NCBI GenBank assembly: GCA_963585895.1
Contig: OY757904.1
Coordinates: 9,426,426 to 9,490,425, forward strand
Reading direction: 5' to 3'
Length of the DNA: 64,000 bases
Source of the DNA: Sepioteuthis lessoniana
Taxonomy: Eukaryota; Mollusca; Cephalopoda; Myopsida; Loliginidae
Shown here one piece after another: positions 43,431 through 55,295 of the stretch; position 1 is the stretch's first letter; each line of letters opens with the position of its first letter. The translations under genes were made by a program, and so were the position numbers. The notes under the pieces were generated by a model, which was not told the origin of the DNA, searched no databases, and worked only from the letters and a program-made list of their open reading frames with translations.

Positions 43431-44559
43431 TATTTTTAAAAAGAAAATAAAATAGATGAAACGCATTCCAAAAGTAATTCTTCTCATTTATTTCCAAGAA
43501 ACCCACAACAATGTACAATAGAAATTATTGATAAAGTAAGTTTTCAGCTACAAAATATTATTTTCCCCCCGGCAGTGCTTTATCGACATTGATGAATGAG
43601 AATTTCATAGTCAATAGAAGTGACTATGAGGAGAAAACAGAGATTTACATTTAGAAAATGAGTCCATCCAACAGTTTTATTGTGTTGTAGTTTCCATGTA
43701 AGAAATAGTAGATATTAGTTTCATAGTATGACTATTTAAAATCATACATCCTAGATGCATCAAGGAAGGTCATCAGTGATGCACTGTTTTCCTCGCCGAT
43801 TTCGGGTTTCGCATCATATCGACTCCAACAGCAACCCCAACATGACTCTAGAAGAGTCAAACCGCCTCTATCATAGCGACGTGCCACGCACCGTAACATT
43901 GTTAAAATAATAAAAAAAATCCGTTTGGCTGGACTTCGATCGTTCTTTATTGACATATGTCATTCAGCATCAGCCAATGAAAAGTTTAGTCGGATAGAAA
44001 GATGCAATTTATAAACCACAGAAACATCATTAACTTGGTAGATGAGTTGGTAAGTTTTTGATGTACCTTCTGTGGAAATAAATAGGAGGCATAATTTTTG
44101 GAACGTCCCCTCCTGAAAAGACATTCATAGCATGAAGTCATTATTTAAATAACAAAAAGTTGTTTTTTATCTTGTAAATTGACAAATTAAATCCATTTCT
44201 GTGGCTATTAGCAAATAGCGTATTCTTAGAAATAAAGTAATCTATCCCTTATGTATACGTTCATAGAGACGATAAAATTACCATAAAAATACCAAGTTAA
44301 CTAGTTTATTTGATAAAGAGGAAACTTTATATCATTAATTTATGTCAACAAATGATATAAAAATCTCATTCGTTCGAATTTCCGATTTGATAAACAACAT
44401 TAAAATTAAGCATCCAACGTGTGTATATAAGTCTATGTTTAAATATATTGAATACATATACATAAAAACGTGCCTCGTAAAAATTCTGGAGAAACTGTTG
44501 ATGATTATTTGTGGAGTGTACAACAATAAAAATAACTGTTCATACCATCCCGACTAGAG
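43431..44559. other. Interval without recognised gene
   Basis: No coding frame or named repeat. A stretch at about 44035-44110 ending 'aggcataatttttggaacg' resembles the terminal region of some mariners but is too short to call. Confidence 0.45.
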
Positions 44560-45005
44560 TTCTAATATAATAGAGTTGGAAACTTACAAGAGTTCTCGAG
44601 ACATGAGAAAACTTGCTGACACCCAGACTTCAGTGAAAAACCATCAATTAGAACTGGTGTGAAAAATTCACAAGGAATAAAATAATGATAACAGCAACAA
44701 CAATAATAATAATAATAATAAAATTGATTGGTAAGAATACTGAGGAGAGTTCTGGAGACCTGAAGAGACTTGCTATCACTCAGACTTCAGTGAAAGACCA
44801 TCAATTAAAACTGGTGTGAAAAACTCACAAGGAATAAAATAATAATAATAATAAAAGAGATTGGTAAGAATAGTGAGGAGAGTTCTGGAGATCTGAAGAG
44901 ACTTGCTGTCACTCAGACTTCAGTGAAAAACCATTTGTTAGAACTGGTGTCAAAAACTCACAAGGAGTAAAAAAAAAAAGAATTTTTTAAAAATAATAAA
45001 AGAGA
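44560..45005 (+). mobile_element. (TAA)n-tailed LINE, three short 3' ends in tandem (K1-K3)
   Basis: Three consecutive plus-strand copies of the LINE's last part: K1 44560-44724, K2 44727-44855, K3 44859-45005. Each contains 'gagacttgctatcactcaga'-type sequence, 'cttcagtgaaaaaccat' and 'aaactcacaaggaata', and each closes with an (ATA)n or A-rich tail. K2 and K3 start at the same point ('gattggtaagaata' at 44727 and 44859, 132 bp apart), which suggests tandem duplication rather than two independent truncations. Confidence 0.85.
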
Positions 45006-45265
45006 GTTATATGGGTCTTGCCAGACAGCTAAAAAAATGCGTAACATGAGGTTGACGGTGATACCAACTGAAATTGTTGAAACGGTCCCAAAGGCCTGTA
45101 AAAAAGACTAGAGGAATTGGGAATCAAAGGAAGAATCGAAACCATTCAGACCTCTGCATTGTGAAAATCGGCTAGAATACTCAGAAAAGTCCAGCAGACT
45201 TGAGACATTCTGTCGTTTAGACTTTAGTGAAAGACCACCAGCTAATGCTGATGCAAAAAACTCAC
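45006..45265 (+). mobile_element. (TAA)n-tailed LINE, copy K4
   Basis: A 3' fragment starting in the '..gtaacatgaggttgacggtg' segment (NMRLTVIPTEIV) and ending in the 'gaccaccagctaatgctgat' block. Frame broken. It passes straight into K5. Confidence 0.75.
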
Positions 45266-45945
45266 AATGATGACAGAGACGAAACAATCAATCATATAAT
45301 AAGTGAATGTAGTAAATTAGTGCAGAAGGAATATAAGACTAGACACGACTGGGTGGGCAACATGATCCTCTTGGAATTGTGCAAGAAGTTTAAATTCGAC
45401 CATATGAACAAATGGTATATGCACAACCCAGTCCTAGAAAATAAGACGCATAAAGTTCTTTGATATTTTGAGATACAAACGGGTCATCTAATCTTGGCTG
45501 AACGACAAGATCTAGTTATAATAATAAAAGAAAAAAACAAAAAACAGAGAACTTGCCGAATTGTAGCCTTTGCCGTTCCGGCTGACCACAGGGTAAAACT
45601 GAAGGAAAACGAAAAGAGAGATAAATACCTAGACGTTGCTTGAGAATTGAAAAAAACTATGGAACATGAAAGTAAAGTGATACCAGTTTTGATTGGCGCG
45701 CTTGGTACCGTCACCAAAGGATTGGTACCGGGACTGGAGCACTTAGAAATAAGAGGACGAGTGGAGACCATCCAAACTATAGCATTGGTAAGATTGACTA
45801 GAATACTAAGAAGAGTCTTGCTGACTTGAAACGTACTGTCACTCAGACTCTTGTGAAAGACCATCAGATGACGCTGATATAAAAAAGAAACTTGCTATGA
45901 GTAAAATACTACTACTACTACTACTACTACTAATAATAATAAATC
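45266..45945 (+). mobile_element. (TAA)n-tailed LINE, copy K5
   Basis: Plus-strand frame 45227-45463 reads RDETINHIISECSKLVQKEY and TRHDWVGNMILLELCKKFKF, the region behind the family's Cys-His finger. After a stop it continues with VAFAVPADHRVKLKENEK, ESKVIPVLIGALGTVTKGL and LEIRGRVETIQTIAL (45550-45800). The tail is a mixed (ACT)n(AAT)n run at 45907-45943. Good reference for reading the other copies. Confidence 0.85.
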
Positions 45946-46672
45946 TCTTCTGATGGCAGCACAGAACAATGCCATAAGGACCAACTATATCAAAGCAAAA
46001 ATAGATTATACGCAACAAAATAGCAAATGTTGGTTATGTGCTGGCAGAGATGAAACGATAATCACATAATAAGCGAATGCAACAAATTAGCTTAAAGAGA
46101 GAATAAGAGTAGATGCGACTGGGTGGGGAAGATGATCCACTAGGAACTGTGCAATAAATTTCAATTTGACCATGCGATAAGTGGTATATCCACAACCCGG
46201 AATCTGTCCAGGGGAACGAGACGCACAAAAAATTCTCTCGAATTTTGATACACAAACAGATCATCTAATCTCGGCCAGACGACCAGATCTAGTGATAATC
46301 AACAAAAACCAGAGAACTTGCCGAATTTATGACCTTGCCGTTCCGGCTGACCACTGAAGGAAGGCGAAAAGAGAAAAAAGTACACAGACCTAGCTAGAGG
46401 ACTAAAAAAAACTATGAAACATGAAAGCGATGGTGATATGAATTGTAATCGGTGCACTTGGTACAGTCAACAAAGAATTGGTGCTGGGACTGAAAGAATT
46501 GCAAATAAGAACACAAGTGGAGACCATCCATACGACAGCCCTCTTAAGATCGGCCAGAATACTGAGAAAAATCCCGGAGACTTGAGGAAACTTGCTATCA
46601 CCCAGACTCCAGTGGAAAACTGTCGGCTAGCGCTGCTTTGAAGAACTCTCAAATGAGTAAAAAGAAAAATCT
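45946..46672 (+). mobile_element. (TAA)n-tailed LINE, copy K6
   Basis: Starts further 5' than K5: LLMAAQNNAIRTNYIKAKID, then CWLCAGRDETI (about 46031), part of a zinc-knuckle-like motif. It continues with ISARRPDLVI (about 46268) and IVIGALGTVNKELVLGL (about 46440-46490). Stops and frameshifts throughout. The tail is reduced to 'gagtaaaaagaaaaat'. Confidence 0.82.
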
Positions 46673-46985
46673 CAAAACCAAACTGTGCAGAAGAAATCTC
46701 ATCCAAAGAAAAACACCTTGTAAAATACTCTGGACCATTCTTAAAATGGATTAGGGAGACTTGCTGTCATTCAAACTCCAGTAAAAGACCTTAAGCTGAT
46801 GCTGGTGTTATAAACTCTCAAAAGAGTAAAATAATGATTCTACTAACGGATCTTGGTAGAGTGTTGAAAAAGCTATGAAACATGAGAGTAACGATGAAAC
46901 CAAACGGACTTCCTCTACCTAGAACGGAACTAGAGATCAAAGGAAGAATCGGAGTCATCGAGACAAAACTATTGTTAAGATCATA
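46673..46985 (+). mobile_element. (TAA)n-tailed LINE, copies K7 and K8
   Basis: K7 (about 46673-46835) is an end block with 'gagacttgctgtcattcaaa' and 'aaactctcaaaagagtaaaa'. K8 (about 46836-46985) carries MRVTMKPNGLPLPRTELEIKG and IETK-LLLRS and breaks off without a tail. They close the plus-strand pile. Confidence 0.72.
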
Positions 46986-48685
46986 TATTTTTTCATATAG
47001 TGAGAGGATTATAGCCTTATTAATGAGTCAACTACTTTATTTAACCGATATGATCAATCGAATCGCTCTGTCTTCAAAATGATTATACGGCTACTTAACT
47101 CGTTCCATGATTTTCAAATCATCCGATTCTTAATATTCTTAAGTTATTATGTACTTTATTCGCAAAATATTCCCCCAACTTTTTACAGCTATTTTACTTG
47201 AATGATACAAATATTTTAAAGCATATTTAAAGACAATACAATAAATGAAATCTACTATCAGTTTGGATTTATCACAAAGATAAGGAAAAAAGAAGCGGCA
47301 TTTATTTTTTTCAATAAGCGATTCCCATAAATTCAGAAGGTTTTCATTTCGTTTGCTTTTATGATGAAAGGGAATAAAATGATTGACGACCACAAAGAAG
47401 TATCTGCTAAACTTGACTTTCGTTTTAGTCACAAACCGACCTAACAAAAAAGAAAAACTAATTTATTAGTTTTACTTAATACTGTTCTCACAGTAGAAGA
47501 GAAGTTATGCTAGTGATTTGGATATAAAAGAGAGAATTTTTTATTTACCACAAACGTTTAGTATACTATGATTGTTTAATTCTATTTATAATCATAATTG
47601 CAATATCTGTTTGTATTGATTTATAGATTGTCAAATTAACTATTGACTATATAAGTAGCCCAATTGTAAAGCGAGTGAAAAATCGAATCGTCAAGAGTAG
47701 AAAGAATTATAACCCAAGAAACATGAAGAAGCAGTTCGTTATAAATGGCGTCGACGATAGAAAATACGTTATTGTTGTCCCTTGATGAAACTGACTTTGT
47801 AGGGTCATAGCTGAAAGCGTTCGCAGCCAAAGCAAGGATCAGGAAATAAAGAGACTACAAAGAATGGGGAGAAGGAAACGAAATTAAAGGATTTTTTCTC
47901 CACAGCTGGATGCAAAGCAATATTGACGATTTCATCTATGGCTCACGCAATGCAGTTTGAAAATTTGACTTTTGACGAAGTCAGATAAAACAGAAAAATA
48001 TGTGATCTAAAAAGAGGTTAGTCATTGAAAAGAGAGTAAAGAAACCCCGAAAACAAATTAATATTTAGATGAGTAGAAGAAAAACCAGGGGCATAATATC
48101 CCTTCGTTTCAAGAGTTAGTGATATATTGATTGCCTTATTAGTATAGTTAGGGCGCAGAGACTAAATGATTTTCGATTTGTATTGGAGAGGAAAGCAATG
48201 GAGGACCTCTTCGATACACTGTTATGTTTATCTAATAAATCAAACTTTATTTTACAGGGAAAACATAGAATATATCTGGTTTGATTCTATCCACGGTTTG
48301 AGGCATCCAGGAAGTCCTGGAACATATCCCCATAAGATAGAATGAACTACTATATTATATTATAAAACTGGTCAACAACAAATTTGTTGTCTGCGTTTTT
48401 TTAGCTGATTTCGGACGAATCTGATGCGCTGAATCCAAATATCACATTGGTTTTGCTCAATCAGGCCAAGTTTTTGAGCTGTGGCCACATGTTCTTTACG
48501 TTTTTGTTCACATGTACGCATGTGTGGAGCATTTTAGAAGAAGTTGGTGGGGGTAAAATGCCATGTCGAATAATTGTTTTGATTGGAAATGATTATTTTA
48601 ATGACAGGAAGTATTCAGGTCCGATAGTTCTGGGTGATTATGTCGAAAAGGGATCAGTTTGAAGTAATAAAACCATGTTTTCTGT
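46986..48685. other. Interval without recognised gene
   Basis: AT-rich. The minus frame at 47139-47447 (102 codons) has no motif. The sequence from about 48400 may be part of the same insertion as the pseudogene that follows, but I could not read it. Confidence 0.45.
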
Positions 48686-49168
48686 ACACGTGGGATAGTA
48701 GGGACCGTGCTCAGCATTACACGAAGAAGGACTGGCCTTTGCGGGAGGAATTGGTGCCTTGCAAAGAAAGAAACGTCATCAACGACCCTCTGGTGGACAA
48801 AGACAGAATACTCTTCCCATCAAGCTCGACTTAATCAAGCAGTTCACCAAGGCTATGGACAAGGATGGTGACTGCTTTACTTACTTGTGCCAGGCTTTTC
48901 CAGGATTGACCATGGAGAAGTTGAAAGCTGGCATCTTTGACAGTCCTCAGATCCAGCAGCTCATCAGAGATTCAGAGTTCGAAAACTCAATGAACAAAAT
49001 GGAACTGGAAGCGTCGAAGGCATTTGTTCAGAAGAACCTTCTTGGCAGCGATAAGGCCAGAAACTACGCAGAACTTGTCAACAACATGCTGACTTCTTTC
49101 AGAAACCTGAGCTGCAACATGAGCGTCAAGATGCACTACCTATTTTCACATATGGACCGGTTTCCAAA
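48686..49168 (+). pseudogene. Truncated, frameshifted copy of a recurrent uncharacterised invertebrate protein
   Basis: Two frames form one protein. The first (48686-48818) reads DRAQHYTKKDWPLREEL and NVINDPLVDKDRILFP. After a small deletion the second (48819-49166) reads IKLDLIKQFTKAMDKDGDCF, YLCQAFPGLTMEKLKAGIFD, SPQIQQLIRDSEFENSMNK, RNYAELVNNMLTSF and CNMSVKMHYLFSHMDRFP, then similarity ends abruptly. From recall, this sequence type occurs in many copies in arthropod, cnidarian and mollusc genomes as an unnamed protein, in which FSHMDRFP is followed by a further domain that is missing here. Multi-copy occurrence suggests a mobile-element origin. There is no introns-and-promoter context, no ATG at the expected place, and a frameshift, so it is not functional. 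No function is proposed. Confidence 0.75.
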
Positions 49169-50133
49169 AGTAAAAAATTGTTGTCCAGTGTAATCATTTC
49201 TCTTATTCAAATACATTTGATTCTCCTCTTTCTTTCTTTCTTTCTTTCTTTCTTGCGCACATATTGCTCAATGAGTGAACTGAGCAAAAACAGTGACGCT
49301 AATTCCATAAAAAAAATTTCTAAATGATTTTATTACTTTTCTGGCACCGATTTCTTCCGCTAAAGGTTCATATCTCTTCTTCAATTAAACTACAGTAGAA
49401 TTTCAGAACAGAGAAAAAGGTAGAAAAATATTTGTAGTATAACGGAAAATCAATTACCATTCATGCTTACAGATGTGTAAAGTTTAAATCACATTAAACT
49501 GGCGTCATTCTAACTTAAGCGTAAATATATATGTCTATGCAGGTAAGTATTTACGTATTTTTCTTAGTCAGTTCCTATCTATCTACGCATAATTAACAAA
49601 ACTCATGACCCATAGCAAATAACAATATTAAATAAAAAAGAAACTAATTGATGAAAAACCTCAAAAATATGTGTAACGATACGGTTTTCCTTTGAAAATG
49701 AACGACTCCTCAAACCGTTGGGTTCTCGTAATGGTTCATAATAATCTTGATGCTTCTATTTAGGAAAGAGTGAAAGATTCTAATCAGCATTTAAACGTTT
49801 TCTTTATTATAAAATGAATTTGGATGATTAAAAATGCTTTCCAAAATGAACGCAAACTCTACGTAATTATCAGTCTGTTGGGAATTGAACTGGAAATGAT
49901 TTAAGTTAGAACGCTTTAAGAGTATTTCTCTAATAGAAAAATTGCTATAATGTTCCTTTTTTCTTGGTAAAGATTCCAAAGAAACGTTTTAATAGATAGT
50001 TGATATGTGTATTTTAGGTCGGGCACAACACCCCTGATATAGGATACCCAGTACGGATCCAAATCCGCAAATAATAGCAATGAACATACAGACTAGACTG
50101 CTAATCAAAACTGCACAGTTATATATATATATA

Positions 50134-50184
<51 letters not shown>

Positions 50185-51167
50185 CTAGCTAGATAGATAG
50201 ATAGAGAGAGAGAGATAAGAGAGAATAAAAATCTGCATAAAAATAGAAGACTTGTCCTAGAAGACAAACATGAATGCAAATAAAAATAACATGGAATAAA
50301 GATTAACACGAATGAATAAAGAAAACAATTAATACAGAAAAGGAAGGAAAGCAAGGAAAAACTGAGAAACAATAAAAGAGAGAACATTGAAAGACCTTTT
50401 TTTCTCTCTGAACAATAACATTCAGCGTGAATCCAGTCTCAACAAAATTATCATATCAGTTGTATATATGACTGGAAACTGTTTTATTCTGTAACTTAGA
50501 GCATTTTAAGTGTATTTTTCTAAGAAAAAAAATTACGATCTGCCGTTTTTTAAAATTACAGTTCCACACAAACATAATGAGAATTTTTGCAGTATACAAA
50601 TAAATTCTAAAATTATCAAAGGACACATCAGCATTCATGAATATACTTTTATTCCAAAAAGTAACTTTATCATTTTGATGAATTTAGAAATAAAGGCCCA
50701 AAAGATTTTACGTTTTTTGCTTCATGTTTGAAAATCTTCAGTCAACAGTGAGAATCATTTAAAATCTATTTGCCTCAGTTAGGAAACTGAACACTGACTG
50801 CTGTGGAAATATGCAACAATCTTAGCTATGAATCAAGTCTGTGACATATTCAAATTGGAGGGAAGATCATGCTGTGTTCATTTTGAAAGTGAAGTGTGCC
50901 TTTTTTTTAGATAATCACCATTCCAGTGCATCGCTTTCATCTGGGTTTGAATGCCGATATCTGGGGCTGCTGGAAAATACTCTACGATCCTATTCACAAG
51001 GCAAGAAGAAGCTTAAACAGAAAATATTATTAATCTATAACATAAATTGCAGTAAATATACAACCGTTTTTATTCAAAGATCACACGCAAAAATTCATTA
51101 TTCATCATAATCACCATTACGTCTTTGTAGACAAAAACATTGGGTGACAATTTCACTCCTTTTGTGG
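49169..51167. other. Interval with (TTTC)n and (TA)n(GA)n(GATA)n microsatellites
   Basis: Microsatellites at 49228-49254 (CTTT) and 50134-50220 (TA, GA and GATA composite). The opposed frames at 50456-50731 are open on both strands but carry no motif. Otherwise nothing recognised. Confidence 0.5.
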
Positions 51168-51420
51168 GTCTCACAATGCAGGGTTTGCCCAACCCCTTCG
51201 CTTTGAGTAGGATGCGACACAAGGTTAATTTCTAAGAGTTTTTATTTTATCGGTTATCATAGGCAGTTTGTCTTTTATTAAACCACGGCTGATGGGAAAA
51301 TAGTTGGATTCACACCATTCCCAAGAATTTGGCTTGATGTGAAATGCAAACAGCCTATTTGGAACTCGGGTCGCCGAATTCATTTCTTACGACGATAACC
51401 CTAACGCCTGTCTAAGTAAG
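51168..51420 (-). mobile_element. S2 SINE-like repeat, minus orientation
   Basis: Reverse complement of the family: 'ggatgcgacacaaggttaat', 'tgatgggaaaatagttggat', 'ttggcttgatgtgaaatgca' and head 'ggaactcgggtcgcc' with 'cgacgataaccctaacgcc'. Full span from 3' to head. Confidence 0.75.
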
Positions 51421-52539
51421 TATAAGATTTGCGTGAGACAATCATATGGAATGATCTACGATTGATCCGATCCAATTTGTATGCTATTAGATTTTGAAAT
51501 TTGAACCTTGAATAAGTTTTTATCTACCACTTAAATTCATGTCACATCTGCTTCTTTATTCACGTATTGTCAAATATCTAAAGGAATACAAATGGAACAA
51601 GTAGTTATAATTCTAGCTTATTCCTCAGTATGTTTTAAAGGCTGGCAGAGATATCTTCATTTTAACAATTCCAGTTTCTCAGTAATGCTTGATGTAAATA
51701 AACAAAATAAATAGAACAAATGCACTTCCAATGTACTGAGCCTCTACTTAGCATAGAATCTATTTGCTTGCTTATGTACGATATAGTAATTCACTTTTGC
51801 TTATAGAATTTAATCTCAATGAAAGTGAATTATTTATTGATATAAATAAAGTCTAGAAAAGCGTCTCATTAATCCGATTTGTTATGAAGCATGTCTGAAA
51901 ACTTTACGGGGATCGAATGAAAGCTGCTGTATTAAAAGGCACTCCTCAAAAACATCCAAAAGGAATTTCTCTTATTTGTCGCTTTGTTCTCTTCTTCTTA
52001 TTTTCATATTGAGAAGTAGATTTGAGCGGATAAGATCAGTAAAAGAAAAATGGCTGAGTATCATTTGAACATTGTAACGGTGGTTTAGTATTATACTTTT
52101 CCCCAACTCCCAAACGAGCATTTCTCGAGCTAGATTGGAATCTCTATCTACGTGCAAGATTAACTGCCAACAAAAGGGAAGACGGGTAAAGGAAAACCGT
52201 ATTAACTTTTTGATTAAAGATTCTTATCGCTTTCCAAGATGATTTAAATGCAATGAATTTCGTTTACATACTGAATATACTGATTCCTTTCTTGGGAAGA
52301 TTAACGATTCAAGATTTAAAGAATTACAATGTCTGATGACTGGAATGGTGATGACCATTATGCAAATGAAAGATGGGAAGACGATAGGGTAAAGAAGGTT
52401 AAGAATTCCGTAAGGAAAAACGAGAGATCAGTGGGTCGTTAAGTAAAATGAAAATAGAATAGAAATAAAAAAATGAGACGATATCTCTTCAAGAAAAAAC
52501 GCTCTTTAAAAACTTCTTTACTTTAACCCTTTGAACCCG
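51421..52539. other. AT-rich interval without recognised gene
   Basis: No repeat family of the window or coding frame recognised. Confidence 0.5.
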
Positions 52540-52765
52540 ATTGGACCGGTTGAGTGGAGCCCTCCAGCCGTTGTAGCTAACGTGCTGGGCTGCGACTGCG
52601 TAGCGAGTGAGTTTGAACGCCAGTTGTCCGATTGCATTCACTTTTGTACTAATACCTCTGGGAATGGTATGAAACGTCTTATCTCGCCATCTATGGGTAA
52701 AATAGTACTACTGGTCATAAATAACCAACGAAGGTTTATATGCCATTAAAAAAGTTACCAAATAA
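52540..52765 (+). mobile_element. S2-type SINE with S3-like terminal block
   Basis: Head 'gtagctaacgtgctgggctg' (A-box-like) and 'gagtttgaacgccagttgtc' (B box), middle 'gcattcacttttgtactaat', 'ctctgggaatggtatgaaac' and 'catctatgggtaaaatagta', then 'cataaataaccaacgaaggt' and 'ttatatgccattaaa', the same kind of terminal block that ends S3 repeats. It suggests S2 and S3 share a 3' end, as SINEs that use one LINE's machinery do. Confidence 0.72.
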
Positions 52766-53589
52766 ACAAAACTGACTGGCACGTATTAGTGCTGTCAATT
52801 AAAAGTAAAGGAACCTGAGTATCAGCCAAGTTTTGACGAATTTTATATCGCTTTTGCCTATAAAATGTTGCAATTTTATATTTTATATATAATTTCTTAT
52901 TTAAAAGATACATTTTAAAATGTTGTAACCATTTATATAACAGCCTTAAAGTGGTTAGATATCAGATTAAAGCCTTTTTGCAGGAACCCATGTTGAGAGA
53001 CCTACAGACTAGACGTATAAATATCATAATTTTCTAATATAAGCCGATCGTGATGAATCGTTAGATTTTTAAATCAAGATTATTGTAACTGCTTGATGAC
53101 CGTTAATAAGCATAAAAAGCTCCGTGTAGTAACAGAAAGAAGTTTATATCAGACAAAGTGAATTGCTCTGTCGTTTGGATATGGACGACTATGAAAATAT
53201 TGTGATTACACTTAGAATTGATGACGCAAATTGAATTTATCATGACAACCAGACAAAGGGAATCTTATTCAGACAGTATTCTGTAAAGGTGCACAACCGG
53301 TAGTGAGATATCATTTGGTAGTTTGTTATTTTTACGGAATATCATTCAATATTTAAAGTCAAATAATCTTTCAATATATATATCAAATATACATGATATG
53401 TAAACGAATAATTTTTGGTAAAATTTTAAAATTAGCCAGAACTCATTTGTTCACACAAATAGTTTCAAGTATTGCTGTCTAACGCTAATAGTTTTATTTG
53501 CCCTCAGTTAAATGGTTTTAAGTATTTCCATCTAACATAGATAATTCTATTCAACATTTCACAGTTATATAGTTTCAGAAAGTTCAGAA
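52766..53589. other. AT-rich interval without recognised gene
   Basis: Nothing recognised except the last part (about 53455-53589), which has 'tttcaagtattgctgt' in common with 27600 and probably belongs to the adjoining S3 copy. Confidence 0.45.
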
Positions 53590-53835
53590 AATGATTGGAT
53601 GTTTCTATTAAACCTAAAGATGGTAGCGTAACAGATACTCATAATCGGAGTCAGAGTGGACTTGAGAGTAATGGCAATGAAGGAGAACACCACATTCTCC
53701 AAAGTTCTCGGACAGGAGCCTCACCGTCAGTAAAAGAAAATCATTTGTGGACATCTTATCCCTCTGCAGAGATACAGTCGGTGTATTCAACAGCCCGAGT
53801 TGACTGGCTATATCATTTGGTAAAGCTGTGTAGTA
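53590..53835 (-). repeat. S3 interspersed repeat, minus orientation
   Basis: Reverse complement of S3: 'cagagtggacttgagagtaa', 'tggcaatgaaggagaac', 'ggagcctcaccgtcagt', 'catcttatccctctgcagag' and 'tgtattcaacagcccgagt'. Matches 27755-27960 block for block. Confidence 0.75.
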
Positions 53836-53954
53836 AGCAACCATCGTATTTACAGCTAATATAGAATACGTTTTGCTTTAAATATGCACATTGGTCACCG
53901 GAAACTATTTGAGTGATTAAAAAGCCTTTGGGTGTATTTCGCAGAGTGAAGCCC

Positions 53955-54105
53955 AGATAAAACTTTGCTTGTAACGCTTTAAACTTGGTTGTGAATCCAC
54001 TAAAAGCGATCCACATTCTGGAAGGACTTCAACACGCAGAACACCTGAAAAGTTTGAACGCTTGTGGGTTGCAATCAAAGGAAGTCGCCCATTGACAGTG
54101 AGAGA
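53955..54105 (+). mobile_element. Mariner/SETMAR-type transposase fragment
   Basis: The plus frame reads IKLCL, a stop, then RFKLGCESTKSDPHSGRTS and RRTPEKFERLWVAIKGSR, PLTVRE, ending at a stop near 54107. This corresponds to the linker between the two helix-turn-helix motifs of a mariner transposase (typical RFK-GRE..SDPRSGRPS..TPENVER). Much of the first motif is deleted. It is a different subfamily from M1-M3. Terminal repeats were not found. Confidence 0.6.
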
Positions 54106-54419
54106 GAATTAGAAGATATACCCTCTAGACGACCTTAGTGAGAAACTTGTCCTATGCATTATGTAGCATTTATATGGTAAATAATGCTAGTCTGGAATTC
54201 ACAGAAATCCCTACACACTGCAATCCAAAATATATTCAACATTATAAATGTACCAGATAAACAGTTTCCAGCGCTGATAAGTTTTTAAAATGATTTATCT
54301 TTCTCCCATTGAGAACGATATATGTGAACGGTGGCATTATTGTTATTTTTAAAGCACAAGTCAATTAACAGGATTACTGTCAATGAGTTTGCGAGATCAG
54401 TATCCAATTGTAATACTGT

Positions 54420-54800
54420 CTTGTCGGTGGGATTTTGAATTCGCTGACTGTAACCCTTACCAAAAAGGGGTGTCTTTAACTACATTTGGTGGTTAGGCAA
54501 AAGTTCTGATGTTCTGCGCGGCGTGGAGTCAGCCTTTCGTTGCTATTAAACTTAGATCTACTCTGACCCAGAAAAGTTGTGCTAGTTAGGGTTCAATTTA
54601 TGAATCAAACATATTTGCTTGAACGTTATTAGAAGTACTTGATGCCATTTAAAAAGGAGCAAATTATTTGTATTTAAAAAAAGTGACTTAAAGATACAAT
54701 TGTTTACAAAGGATTATCATTATTAGTTCGTTTTTGGTTTCTATGTTTAATGGCATATCAAACTTTGTAGGCTATTTAATGCCAAAGCCATCCTTTTAGA
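54420..54800 (+). repeat. S3 interspersed repeat, diverged
   Basis: 'attcgctgactgtaaccct', 'aaaaaggggtgtctttaac', 'cagcctttcgttgctattaa', 'agatctactctgaccca' and 'gttagggttcaatttatgaa' in family order. The tail near 54738-54795 has the terminal block in inverted sense ('ttaatggcatatcaaacttt', 'gtaggctatttaatgcc'), so a second partial copy may be joined here. Confidence 0.65.
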
Positions 54801-55074
54801 AGAACAGTAAGGGTACAATTTAATTTTAATCCAGAGATGGGGGATTAGTGAGTTCATATCTTTCTCAAAACTATTAATTCAAAAGCGAACGTACACGCAC
54901 GATTAACGTTCGAACTCGCTTACAATATACAGATAACAAAAATATTGTTTGTTTCAGTTAAACAAAACAAAACAAAACAAAACAATATACAGGAAACGAG
55001 ATAGATGTTTTTATTCATCAAGTACGCTATCTCCTAATCATAATTACTTGAAACAAGATAATTGTTTTAAACAC

Positions 55075-55295
55075 TAGAAACCTTATAATTATGTCCAAAT
55101 CATGAGCATCGCATCGGAATACTCTCAACTATATAATTGCGTGTAAAGGAATTATTATTAATATTATCAAATGGAAATAGCTTAAAATCATATAACTGTA
55201 TATAAAGTAATAGAATTAAGAATGATTGCTTGAAGATATATCTGTTTACTGATGATTATTACTAGTTACTTGAAATCATAAAATTGATTTTGAAT
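55075..55295 (+). repeat. Diverged 88-bp repeat related to the array at 903-1577
   Basis: 'cttaaaatcatataactgta' at 55181 and 'cttgaaatcataaaattga' at 55269 are 88 bp apart. The intervening sequence ('agaattaagaatgattgctt', 'gaagatatatctgtttactg') aligns along the whole unit of the first array. A further partial unit lies at about 55120-55180. Strongly diverged, probably an old array or an old copy of its founder sequence. Confidence 0.65.

Noticed and set aside
44035-44110. Possible mariner terminal region (aggcataatttttggaacg)
   Set aside because: Too short, and no partner end or coding remnant found nearby.
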